This document shows, one piece after another, positions 42,800-53,501 of a DNA stretch of 64,000 nt. The stretch is taken from positions 33,675,415 through 33,739,414 of the forward strand of contig CM018694.1 of the NCBI GenBank assembly GCA_009363875.1, in the 5' to 3' direction. The stretch's first letter is position 1; every line of letters starts with the position of its first letter. The notes below the pieces were generated by a model. The model was given only the letters and a program-made list of their open reading frames with translations, ran no database searches and was not told the DNA's origin. Made by a program: the position numbers and the translations under genes. Source of the DNA: Mikania micrantha (Eukaryota > Streptophyta > Magnoliopsida > Asterales > Asteraceae).

Positions 42800-45700
42800 T
42801 CTCACACCCCCAGCCGGCGGGCTGAATCAACTTTCCCGTCGGGCTGAAGGTTCCCGGGGCGTGATATCGTTTGATAATCGAAATGATCAGATTGTTTGCA
42901 TAGCACATGATATATAAATGAGAAATTCTAACATGACAATGAAATAGAATTACAAAGTTAAATTACATTGTTTCCTCATAATTTAACTAAGTAAATCTAA
43001 TCAAAAGAATCAATGAGTTTATATCTTATAACTGTACAAAATCCACAAAAGATGATTCATTGTTTTGTCATTCCAAAATATGCACGACACAAAATGTAGC
43101 TAGGTCTTCTAAAAGTCCACTAGCTATGTCCCTGAATGTCTGATGACTAAACATGTTCGTCACTTGAGAAAACATGCATTTAAACAAAGTCAACACTAGG
43201 TTGGTGAGTTCATAATTTTGATAATTGAAAACCTTGAATTGTTCACATACACAGTAATAATGTCATACATATTACTTATAGATTGTTTGATTCACCCGAT
43301 CACACAATGGCCTCTCCATAGTTATATTTACAAGTGATATCTCATCCTATTAGCTATGCTTATATATAGGGCATATGTAGGGGAACAAGCCCAAGTCACC
43401 GTCCCACCACATATCTAATAGAACTCAACACCACTTGCAATACAAGTATAGATCCCCATTTTCATTACACTTGTTCATCCCTCTTGATATTCACCCGTTG
43501 TATCATATGTAGAATAATGTAATAAGAGGGGTTTAGTTATCAAACCGAAGTATTGATAAACCCTCAACTTGAAGTGCATAGAGCCTAAAAGGAATCCATT
43601 GCAATCCTCACATAATCACATTACAATGCATCCCATTTACCTCTACCACTTTGTATTATCGTAGGCCTCATCGAAACTGTTACTAGCAATATGACATGAG
43701 AGAAAATAAATTCCTCAGTCTACTAGACAACAGGAAACGATGGATTAATTACAATTATAACTGAGGATTAATATCACCATGTGTCGCTTTCCAGACCCTG
43801 ACTGTTCGTCGCCCTGTCACCGGTCATACGCTACCGGCCAATGATTGAGTACGATCAACATACCAGCCCTACAAGCTGGAGGTTTGTCAAACCTATGGTA
43901 CCACTATGTTATCGTCGGTTTAGTCACGTCAAACTAACTGGTCAGCGATTTGTGAAGGGACTTACAATGATCAACTTGAATAGATGGCACATGATTGAAA
44001 TGATATAATACAGACAGTTCAATAGTAATCAATTGTATTGTGCTCACCAATGTTGTTTGTTCTCAATGTTGTGTGTTCTCGTTGTTGTTAACAAAGTTAT
44101 ATAAGATCTTGTCTTATTATACAATGTTAGTTATTGTGTGAATGATGTTATTATCATGAAGGTACGTTATCATGACCATCATTCTTGTTGTTCCATATGG
44201 TCACCCTGTTGTCACTACAATGTTGTAAGAGCTAGTCTTACTACACTTAGTCGACTCCAGTGGTGGATGATACTTGTTTCATGTTATCTTGTAATTTGCA
44301 TCGAGTTTTAATCCAAGTGTTATAGAACTAGTCATATTACACTTAACTAACTCCGATGTGGAATGATATTATTAAGATATGTTATCTTCATATCATTCTC
44401 GTTTGTTGTTGTTGTCATCATGTTCACCTGTGCTAATCTCATTGTTTGTTCTTGTAAAAATAATTTTATGTTATAAGATAGAATCTTATAACTACATTAT
44501 TCTATTGTGTTGATGATTCATGAAGTTACATTATCATGTTTCATCCTAGTTATCCCTGTCATGTTATGATCATACAAGCATGCATACGATGATGAACGAT
44601 AATAAGTCAAGCAATATTATCTAAATCAAAGTATAAGCAACATGTTAAACTAAAAATTTTAAATAAATAAAAGATTTAGCATGTTTATCAGCCCCGAGAG
44701 TTAAAATCAATTAAGATTAGAAAAGGGGGCGTATGAACTCACCTTGCTATTGATGTGGTTGACTTAGCCTAAACAAGAATGCACGCGCTCATTGTTGTAC
44801 TTGTTGTTGTTTTCACGATCCTGTTTTGATTTCACATTGTATGTAACTTATAAGTATAAGCTATATAGATTTGTGTGCGTGTAGGTGGTAGCCCTAAAGT
44901 TGGTTAACACTACTCGATCTTGTCTTCATTCGGCCGTATTTACTTGTTATGAATTTTGATAACACTTAGCCCAACTAGGTTAAGGTTAGTATGCTTTGAT
45001 AACACTTAGCCCAACCTAGGTTTTAGGTTAAAGGTTAATAACCCTTAACATCATGTAACATAGCTTTGTATTATTTTTGCCCCGTTTGTTGTAACACTTT
45101 GAAAACCCTTTGTTAACATATTCAAACATTCAATGTTTAAGACTTTATGAAGCCAACCCAAAATTTACCACCTTTGTAATAAAATACATGATTATTAACC
45201 AAATTCCCATGCCTGTTACACTTATCTAGTTGAATCCATATGTTAGTTTGTATCCTCTATTACGTGGACCGAATAGTTATGTGGGTTGAGTATGTGGGCC
45301 GAAAAATGCCACTGGGCCGAATCCCATAACATGGTTCAAAACAGTTGTGTTGGGCCAAATCACAAGCACCATGCGCCGTATGTTGGGTTACTGCTTTGGG
45401 CCGAGTAATAGCTGGGTTGAACCAAGTGTGGATCCAACAGTTGGGCCGAATCGGTGTGGCTGTCGAATGAGAAGGTTGGGCTGGCTTGCATGGCCGATTC
45501 GGGTCCTAGTTCGCTGCCATTAATGGATTAACCAGCCTAGGTTTAGGGTCTTCTGGTTCATGAAACTATAAGGTTTGGCCATATGATTCGGTGCTTATGG
45601 GTTCGGTGACCACCCCAGGTTCGGGGTTCCTGAGGTTCGCCATGCAAGAGGTTCGGCCAAGTACAGGTTTGTGGCATCCTCCTATGGTTCGGTGGTAGCA

Positions 45701-46620
45701 GGTTCGTGACCTTTGCAGGTTCAGTGATAGTGGTTGGCAAGCCCAAGGGTTCGGTGATGGTGAAAGGTTCGGCCACCCTTAGCCCAGCTCCACCGAGGTT
45801 CGGCTGGTTGATGGTTCGGCCGGCGCAGCTTCTTTGTGATGCCTGTTCATCACCATCATCGATTCTTAGGTTGTTGCAGGTTCTTCCATGGCCATCCTCA
45901 CCCTCCTGCTGATTCGTATTCGCTTGTGTGTTGTTTGGGTGGAGGTCTGAGCCGGCTAACCTCATTGTTCGACCAAGAGGGTACAAAAACCCTAGTTTTT
46001 GAAATGTTCAAGCTCATTTACCTCGATTCTCAGCGGGTTTCTCCTCAGATCAGTTGTACTTTCATGTAGAGGAAGTTTGTAGCTACGTTTGGACACCAAG
46101 AACACCAATTTTTGTGAAGAATCGAGTTAGATCTAAGGGTTTGAAGCTTTGAATTTTAGAGAGAGAGAAAACGGGTGGGAGAGTTTAGAGAGAGAAAGAG
46201 TGAATTAAAATGAGAAAACGAGGGTGTTCGGGTTCGTTTCGGTTGCTCGGTTTTTCGTTTCCGTTGCGTTTCCGGATTGTTACGCGCGTTATTTACGCTT
46301 TGAAATGAAAAGGTTTTATTTAAATATTTTAAAAGGTGGTTATTCCTAGTTAATCTTCTAAGATTGTTTTTATTAAATTATTTCAACGAAAACGATTATT
46401 TTAACTGTTTTGTCAAATCGCGTCACCTTCGCGCGTATTCGTTCGAATCGTCACCCGAACGAACACGACGATGGTTTTGGCTTTCTGACTTTTGTTTTCA
46501 ACTTTTCAGTCATTATTTCAGAACGTTAAACTCACAGATATGTTTGTGTGAATCTTCACCCACGCAAACACACTGTCAATTTGTTATTCTGAAACGACAC
46601 TGAAATTATGTTTTGAATTG
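42800..46620 (-). repeat. 3' LTR of element F, truncated
   Basis: It begins at 42800 with CTCACACCCCCAGCCGG, a mutated form of TGTCACACCCCGAGCCGG, and follows the standard LTR order: acceptor-like site (about 43163), TATA block (43358-43376), donor-like site (44733-44743) and a GGGCCGAAT/GGTTCGG-rich tract (about 45250-45840). It stops at 46620 against the truncated LTR of G, so roughly 600 bp of the LTR start, the PPT and the pol end are missing. No gene is seen; ORFs at 45558-46069 translate the GGTTCGG tract. Confidence 0.85.
45250..45840. repeat. GGGCCGAAT- and GGTTCGG-rich tract in LTR of element F
   Basis: The first half is rich in TTGGGCCGAAT words (as in S), the second half in GGTTCGG words (as in A and X). 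Both kinds occur in one LTR without a fixed period. Confidence 0.65.
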
Positions 46621-46751
46621 TGTACGAATGATTCTGAGAGTTTAACGTTCTGAAATAATGACTAAAAAGTAGAAAACAAAAGCTGGAAAGCCAAACCATC
46701 GTCGTGTTCGTTCGAATGACGATTCGAACGAATACGCGCGATGGCGACGCG
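46420..46751. repeat. Large inverted repeat at the F/G junction
   Basis: Arms of about 117 bp (46420-46536 and 46634-46751) with a spacer of about 97 bp. They are homologous LTR segments of F (minus) and G (plus) brought head to head. Both contain the words CGTGTTCGTTCG, ATTCGTTCGAAT and GTTTAACGTTCTGAAATAAT or their complements. Confidence 0.88.
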
Positions 46752-47105
46752 TTATGACGAAACGAAAACGATTACGAACGTTAAAATAATAAAAATAAAT
46801 TAAAAATAATATTTATTAGTAAATTCCACTTAAAAAGATTTAAGTTAAACTATTTTATAAAACTACGCGCAATAAACTTTAAATAATGAAATAACGAGGT
46901 TTAACAGTCTGATCCCGAACGAAACCGTAAAAATATGTAAAATATAATATTTTACGTTATACAATTTTGAAACTCATCAAAAAATGATCAAAGAAATCTA
47001 TATTTCAATCTAAAAAGTTTAATTACGCAACCGTAATTAAAACGCGCGTAAAAATACGCGAAACCGACACCAAACGAGACCGAACACGCGGGTAAACACT
47101 CGGGG

Positions 47106-47113
47106 TATAAAAA
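47106..47113 (+). promoter_or_regulatory. Upstream TATA box of element G LTR
   Basis: CTCGGGGTATAAAAACCC, followed by a CT-rich stretch typical of a plant leader. The same place reads GGTATATAAAC in A (minus strand of 3429-3437 and about 13260-13270) and GTATAAATACC in S (7625-7634). It is degenerate in E, F and X. Confidence 0.6.
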
Positions 47114-49012
47114 CCCATTTATTCACTTCATCTTCTTCATTTGAACAACCTTCTATTCTCACTCTAACCTAAAATCCCGGTTTTGCGAATTTTGGTAGAA
47201 ATCCACACAAAAAGCTTCATAACTTCTTCATTCCTTGACCAAATCGCGCAAATAATATATCGAAACGACCGTGTCGATGAGAGGAATCTGAAAGTACAAG
47301 GGATCGGAGCTAGTTCGAGCTAAATCGGCCGGAATCTTAGAGAGAAGGTACGGTACTGTAGAGCAATTCACTATTCATCATCTTCTTCATTTTTAAAACT
47401 GGTTTTGAGCTATGAGACCACTAGGAGATGTAATAAAACAGCTAAATCGAAGTTAATGTAAGCTTAAAGTCATGATTTTTCCGGGTTTTGTCCACCTAAC
47501 GAGCTGCTGCGCTTCAGTTCGTTTTTGCTCAGCAAGCTATATTAGATTTTCATGAAACCAAGTTTTGAGTGCTGGGATAACATCACATTAACGATCTGGA
47601 ACATCTGGAATAATTATTTTGAGTTGGTAAGTCCAGAAAATCAAAATTTTAATATCCTTGTTCTAGAACTCCACCATTTGAAAAGTCCTCGTTCTAGAAA
47701 TTGAATTATCATCTTCAAACTAAGAATTTATTTTGAAACATGATTGGTTGAAAAAAAACCATTTCCTTGGCTTCCATAATTCGAGGACCCCCTCACATAA
47801 ATGGCTTGGTCAAGAAACAAATTTAATGGGGGAATCATGGTGGACCACTCATTGCATCATCAGCCAAGAACTCCTCCAACTTATATGTTATTGGCTGAAA
47901 TTCTATATCTAAAAATGAAAATCTTATTGTGGTCCACATAAATTTCGAGAAACAGAAGTGTCCAGCCAAGAACAAGTATATGTGGTTATTTTGTGTATGT
48001 TTTTTTGGTACACCCTATATCACCGATAATCTATAATAATTATCCAAGAAAATTTCATATAATTTGATTACGAAGTTCAATCATTTTTATTTAAAGGGTA
48101 TAAACTTGATTGGGTTTGGGTGCAACTGGGTTAAGATGATCTCACTAATGTTACTTAAACTTTGGGTTAAGAACATAGATAAACTTTAAAACAAACGTTT
48201 AAGTCATAGACACGGTTTAAAAACATATCAAATGATTATAACTAAATCATATTTTGATCAAAGTAACCACAAGGTTATTTATATCAAGTAAAGTAGTCAA
48301 CTTTACTACAAAGTGATGAATTCAGCGATAGGAGTTCGTGGGTTTTACCTATGAGATAGTTAAGTTCATAACACATCACTTATGTTAACATATTAAATTG
48401 ATGATTTTTCATCTTGAGTTAACATAAGGGTAAGAGGCTAAACTTCAACCTAAACTTCTAAGTCTTCTACTCAGAAAATAGTTTAGTTTCCCTTTTAAAG
48501 TTAACACCTAATGTTAAGACTATAATTAAAGGGTAAAACATGTCAACAAACACTTTATTATATTAATATTTAACCTAAAATTGGTTAAGTATTAGTATAT
48601 AACACTACAAGTGCATTAAGATCAAATAAATCGCAAGAAAGATAAGTGCTAACCAACTTTAGGGTTAACACACACACATTATTAACTAATACTTATAAGT
48701 TATACATCATTGGAAACAAACACAGGATTGTGAATATAACTTCAAGAACAACAACGAGAGCGTGCATTCTTGTTTATACTTAGTCAACCACTTCAACAAT
48801 AAGGTGAGTTCATTTGTCCCTTTTCCAACTTATTTGTTTTACTTCGGGACTGAGAAGCATGTTAAACATTTTCATAAAATTATTGAAAGATTGTTTAATA
48901 CTTTAAACTTAAACTTGAAAATTATGATTGAAACTTAGTATTCTTTGAAAAACAATAGACTTGAGACTTGTACATTAAACTTGTAGCTTGAAACCATATG
49001 TTGGATGCTTAT

Positions 49013-49270
49013 GAGACTTGATGCTTAGACTTGATAGACTTTATACTTTAAACATGATACTTGATGCTTAGACTTGAGAAACTTTATACTTTAACCATGA
49101 TACTTGATGCTTAGACTTGAGAAACTTTATACTTTAAACATGATACTTGATGCTTAGACTTGAGAAACTTTATAGTTTAACCATGATACTTGATGCTTAG
49201 ACTTGAGAAACTTTATACTTTAAACATGATACTTGATGCTTAGACTTGAGAAACTTTATACTTTAAACAT
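49013..49270 (+). repeat. 43-bp tandem repeat, six units, in 5' LTR of G
   Basis: Unit of 43 bp containing GATACTTGATGCTTAGACTT. Six units fill exactly 258 bp, followed by a partial seventh. The 3' LTR has the same six units at 58057-58314. Confidence 0.93.
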
Positions 49271-49369
49271 GAGACTTGATGTAAACTTATGGAATTCATG
49301 ATGAAACATTGTGTGAACACGTGAAACTTTATGCTTGAAACTACTACTTGCGCATGAAACATGGTACAT

Positions 49370-49860
49370 ATATCTAATCATAGGCTACGTAATGGCTAAA
49401 CTACTGGTAATCCAGAGCTTGTACCTATGGATTGAGATATATGTAAAACATAAACGTAACGAGACTAAGCTATTACCTATATAAGAGACATGTAATGGCT
49501 AAACTACTGGTAATCCAGAGCTTTTGTCTACTTATATGAGGTATGTAATTGCTAAACATAAACATAACGATGCTAAGCTATTATCTACATAAGAGACATG
49601 TAATGGCTAAACTACTGGTAATCCAGAGCTTTTGTCTGCTTATATGAGATATGTAATTGCTGGATTACTTGTGTATGCATGGCTTGTGTCTATGTATGAG
49701 ATATGTAATTGCTAAACTACTGGTAAACCAGAGCTTTTATCTTGTATAGGAGACACGTAATTGCTAGACTAAGCTTAACTAATCGGTGAGCTACGTAATT
49801 GCTAAACTACTGCTAGTGCAGAGCTTGTACTCACGTATGGGATTAGGGACAGCTAAACTA
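49370..49860 (+). repeat. Irregular repeats with TAATTGCTAAACTACTGG core in 5' LTR of G
   Basis: Eight or so copies of a GTAATTGCTAAACTACTGGT core (or GTAATGGC form), mostly followed by an AGAGCTTNTGTC phrase, at irregular spacing. The 3' LTR counterpart (about 58425-58915) differs by a small rearrangement near 58548. Confidence 0.8.
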
Positions 49861-50074
49861 TGTGCGTGTGAAACTTGATGCTTGATAAACTTATATTGAA
49901 ACTAACACTTGTAAACAATATAGACTTGTAAACTTTGAAACAGACTATAAAAGCTTTGATGAGGAATGGGTTGATTGGTAGGTAAAATGCTTAATTATTA
50001 TTAACAACAGTGTCATATCCAGATTAGTATGTGGTGGGATGGCGTCTGGGCGGGTTGTAGGCTCGACTCAGGGG

Positions 50075-50092
50075 TATGCCCTATATATAAGC
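50075..50092 (+). promoter_or_regulatory. Conserved TATA block of the gypsy LTRs (element G copy)
   Basis: TATGCCCTATATATAAGC. The same block, in element orientation, is in every gypsy LTR here: near 455, 4512, 11179, 20948, 43358 and 59145, and in a slightly altered form twice in X (16974 and 17180). It lies about 500 bp before the LTR end, a usual distance for a plant LTR core promoter. Confidence 0.7.
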
Positions 50093-50600
50093 ATACCGAT
50101 TTGGATATTACATGTGGAGTTAATGAGGTTAAGGTTTTACCGAAAGAGGTTTGGTGAAACTATTTTAAACTTATAAACATTATGAACTCACCAACCATTG
50201 TGTTGACTTTGTTTTCTTACATGAATTCTCAGGTGATGAACAGGTTTAAGCTAAGGCTTTTTGGATTTGAATACTAGGCTGCCCAGATAGAGGACCTAGT
50301 AAACTTTTGAGAAACACATCTTTTGTTGATGATATATATTATTTTTGATATCTTGTACATATGCAAGATAGTAACATGTTATTCTTTTGATAGGTTTACT
50401 TAGTTAAATTGCAAAACATTGACTATGTAATTTAACTTTGTAATCCTAGTTATCATCTGATTGTGCTTTAGTTATTCTTAAACATTGATGCTATGTAAAC
50501 AATCAGATCATCTTGATTATCACCCACGATATCGCACCCCTAGAACCTTCCGCCCGACGGGGACTCCGATCCAACCCCGCCGGCTCGGGGTGTGACAGAT

Positions 50601-50612
50601 TGGTATCAGAGC
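50601..50612 (+). other. Primer binding site of element G (tRNA-iMet)
   Basis: TGGTATCAGAGC, three bases after the 5' LTR end. Confidence 0.94.
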
Positions 50613-50765
50613 TCAAGGTTATAGAGAATAATAGGTCATTACATTAACGGTTTGGCCTAGACTATAACTTAGGGACCCTCATTTAGAGAACTTAAGACTC
50701 AAGCTTGTATTATGTTTTCTACGTTCGATCACTGCACTAACCAAATTCTTTATGTTATGAACAGA

Positions 50766-51989
50766 ATGCCGCCGAGAAAACAACATACTCTACAAGTCTC
50801 TGCACCTCACTCTTCGACTCCTACACCACCTGATTCACCACCGCCACCTCCTCCTCCTCACTCTCCGCCACCGGGTTCAAGCACTGCTAAGACATTAGAT
50901 CCTGCTACCATCGCCTTGGCGACACTGCTGAGTACCCAACTGACAAGCCAACTGAAAGAGGTCATCCCGGAGATGATAAATCGGATTCAGGGGCATGGCA
51001 ACACCTCTGCCCATACCACCGGAGAGGCTTGTGGAAACACTGGTCATACGTCTGATTGCTCCTACAAATCCTTTGTAGGATGCAAACCTCCTAGTTTCAC
51101 TGGATTTGAAGGAGCTGTTGGATTAATCCAATGGCTAGAAAAGATGGAGAACACTCTGGACATTAGCAGCTGTCCAGAACACCATAAAGTTCGTTATGCA
51201 GCTGGTTCATTCAGCAAGCGAGCACTGACATGGTGGAATGCTCAGATCCGAGCAAAGGGAAGAGATGAGGCAATGGCGATGCCTTGGGCATAATTTAAGC
51301 TTCTTCTGAGGAATGAGTTTTGCCTGAAACATGAACTACAACAACTGGAGATTGAGCTCTCGAATCATGAGATGAAGGGAGCTGACCACATGACTTTTAC
51401 CAACCGTTATCATGAACTGGTAGCCCTGGTGCCAGAGATGGTGCCAACCTTGGAAAAGCGAATTGATCGCTATGTAGCAGGATTACCTTCATGTATACAA
51501 AGCGTTGTACTGGCTTCATACCCTGCTACTTTGGAGTCAGCCATTTCCCTCTCTGCTAAGCTTACCAAGGCAATGGTAAAGTCTGGAGTCTTAAAAGATG
51601 AAGCTGGAAAAGCCAAGGAAACAACATCAAAGAAACCCGAGTACCACCAGAAAAAGAAGCAAAAGGTCGTAAAGAACTATGCGGCCGTTACCCCTTTGAG
51701 ACAGGCACCTGCAGCAACTGTCAATCCTGCTACCAGGGGTTATGGGGAAGAACACCCCCAGTGCACTCATTGTAAATATCATCATCCTCCTGGTGCTCAA
51801 TGTAGGAAGTGCACAAACTGTGGTCGGTTTGGCCACTGGGTCACCAAATGTCGGGTTGCTGTAAACCAGGCTACTAACACTGCAGCAAGAGCACTACCTC
51901 CACCACCACCACAGAACCCAGTCAACAACAACAGAGGATGCTACAACTGAGGGGAAATGGGTCACTTCTTCCGCAACTGTCCTAAGTAG
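50766..51989 (+). pseudogene. gag: gag of element G, three in-frame stops
   Basis: Capsid-nucleocapsid protein. I place the start at 50766 (MPPRKQ), matching the MPPRR start of E; the open frame begins 54 bp earlier. A proline-rich N-terminus is followed by CKPPSFTGFEGAVGLIQWLEKME, the capsid core, RYHELVALVPEMVPTLEKRI, a basic KKKQKVVKNY patch, two CX2C-type metal motifs (CTHCKYHH, CTNCGRFGHWVTKC) and a damaged third knuckle. TAA at 51291-51293 cuts the capsid, TGA at 51948-51950 hits the third knuckle, and TAG at 51987-51989 precedes protease. The frame itself is unbroken into pol, as in other chromoviruses with one fused gag-pol. Confidence 0.9.
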
Positions 51990-53501
51990 GTGCAACCAGG
52001 AGCACAAGCACCTAGAGGAAGAGCTTTTGTCATCGGAGCCAATGCTGCACGCCAAGACCCTAACGTGGTCACTGGTACATTTCTTTTACACGACTCTTAT
52101 GCATCTATACTATTTGATACTGGTGCAGACCAGAGTTTTATTTCATCTGATTTTGCACAACAACTTAGTCTTAATGAGGAAACTCTAGACTCCCCTTACA
52201 TTATCGAAGTAGCGAATGGGAAACAAGTTACAGTTAGCACTATACTTAGGAACTGCCCACTTACACTCGTAGATCACACATTTACCATCGACTTGTTGCC
52301 GATGGAGTTGGGCAGTTTCGATATCATCGTGGGGATGGATTGGCTCTCACTCAATCGAGTTGAGGTCATCTGTGCCGAGAAGCTACTTCGGATTCCAGTG
52401 ACGAATGATCGTGTATTGGAAGTTCGTGGGGATCAAGCAAAGAGAAACGTAAAGATCATATCATGCATAAAAGCGCGTAAGTGTCTGCAAAAGAAGTGCA
52501 TAGCCTTCTTGGCTCACGTGGTGGAGAGAGAGAAAGACAAGAAAACAATACAAGACGTACCGATAGTGAGGGAATATCCTGAGGTGTTTCCTGAAGATCT
52601 ACCTGGTTTGCCTCCTGTGCGACCGGTAGAGTTTCGTATTGATCTGATTCCTGGAGCAACACCTGTTGCTAAATCTCCTTACAGGTTAGCGCCTTCGGAG
52701 ATGCAGGAATTATCTAACCAACTACAGGAACTACTTGATAAAGGTTTCATCCGACCAAGCTACTCACCTTGGGGAGCTCCGGTTCTGTTCGTGAAAAAGA
52801 AGGATGGATCCTTTCGTATGTGTATAGACTACAGGGAGTTAAACAAGCTAACCATCAAGAATCGGTATCCATTACCGAGGATTGATGATTTATTTGATCA
52901 CTTGCAAGGAGCTCAATACTTTTCGAAGATCGATCTGCTTTCCGGATATCACCAGCTCAGAGTACAAGACGAAGACATACCGAAGACGGCGTTTCGTACC
53001 AGATACGGGCATTACGAGTTCATGGTGATGCCTTTTGGTTTGACGAATGCACCTGCGGTTTTCATGGATCTCATGAACCGTGTGTGTAAGCCATACTTAG
53101 ATCAATTTGTTATTGTTTTCATTGATGACATCTTGATCTATTCTAAAAGCAAAGCAGAACACGAGCAACATCTTAGAACGATCTTGGAACTGTTAACGGA
53201 AGAGAAGCTCTATGCCAAATTCTCTAAGTGTGAGTTTTGGTTAAAAGAGGTTCAATTCCTAGGCCATGTTGTTAACAGTGAGGGAATACACGTTGATCCT
53301 GCCAAGATCGAGGCAATTAAAGATTGGGACACTCCGAAGACACCTACGGAGATACGTTCTTTTCTAGGCTTAGCAGGCTATTACAGGAGGTTCATCTCGA
53401 ATTTTTCTAAGATAGCTCTGCCACTCACAAAGCTAACACAGAAAAGCGAGCCATTTGTTTGGGAACAAAAGCAAGAAGAAGCCTTTCAGACATTGAAGTA
53501 A
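51990..53501 (+). pseudogene. pol: Protease and reverse transcriptase of element G
   Basis: Open block of 503 codons after the TAG. Protease: LFDTGADQSFIS (catalytic D43) and IIVGMDWLS (about 112-120). RT from about residue 190: PWGAPVLFVKKKDGSFRMCIDYREL, FSKIDLLSGYHQ (D315; most relatives have R where this copy has L), MPFGLTNAPAVFMDLMN, and FIDD at 377-380 as the YXDD catalytic box, then FLGHVVN and GYYRRFI. It ends at TAA 53499-53501 within the start of RNase H (EEAFQTLK). Domains and active residues are intact apart from the flanking stops. Confidence 0.94.

Larger units (their letters stand above)
46621..50597 (+). repeat. 5' LTR of element G, truncated at its start
   Basis: It begins at the base corresponding to 55659 of the 3' LTR, 219 bp into the LTR, and ends GGCTCGGGGTGTGACA. 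Landmarks: TATAAAAA (47106-47113), donor-like GGTGAGTTCAT (48803-48813), 43-bp tandem array (49013-49270), second repeat tract (about 49370-49860), TATGCCCTATATATAAGC (50075-50092), complement of the donor (50182-50192) and acceptor-like TTCTCAG (50226-50232). No gene is seen. Confidence 0.93.

Noticed and set aside
45558..46069. ORFs of 68-142 codons in the LTR of F
   Set aside because: They translate the GGTTCGG/GGGCCGAA tract; no start context or conserved domain.
49013..49270. Possible CRISPR-like array
   Set aside because: Units are contiguous 43-bp tandem repeats without spacers, in a plant LTR, and repeated in the other LTR.
50601..50612. Possible tRNA gene at TGGTATCAGAGC
   Set aside because: Only the 12-base primer binding site is present, with no cloverleaf around it. 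The same holds at 10610, 20370 and 28278.
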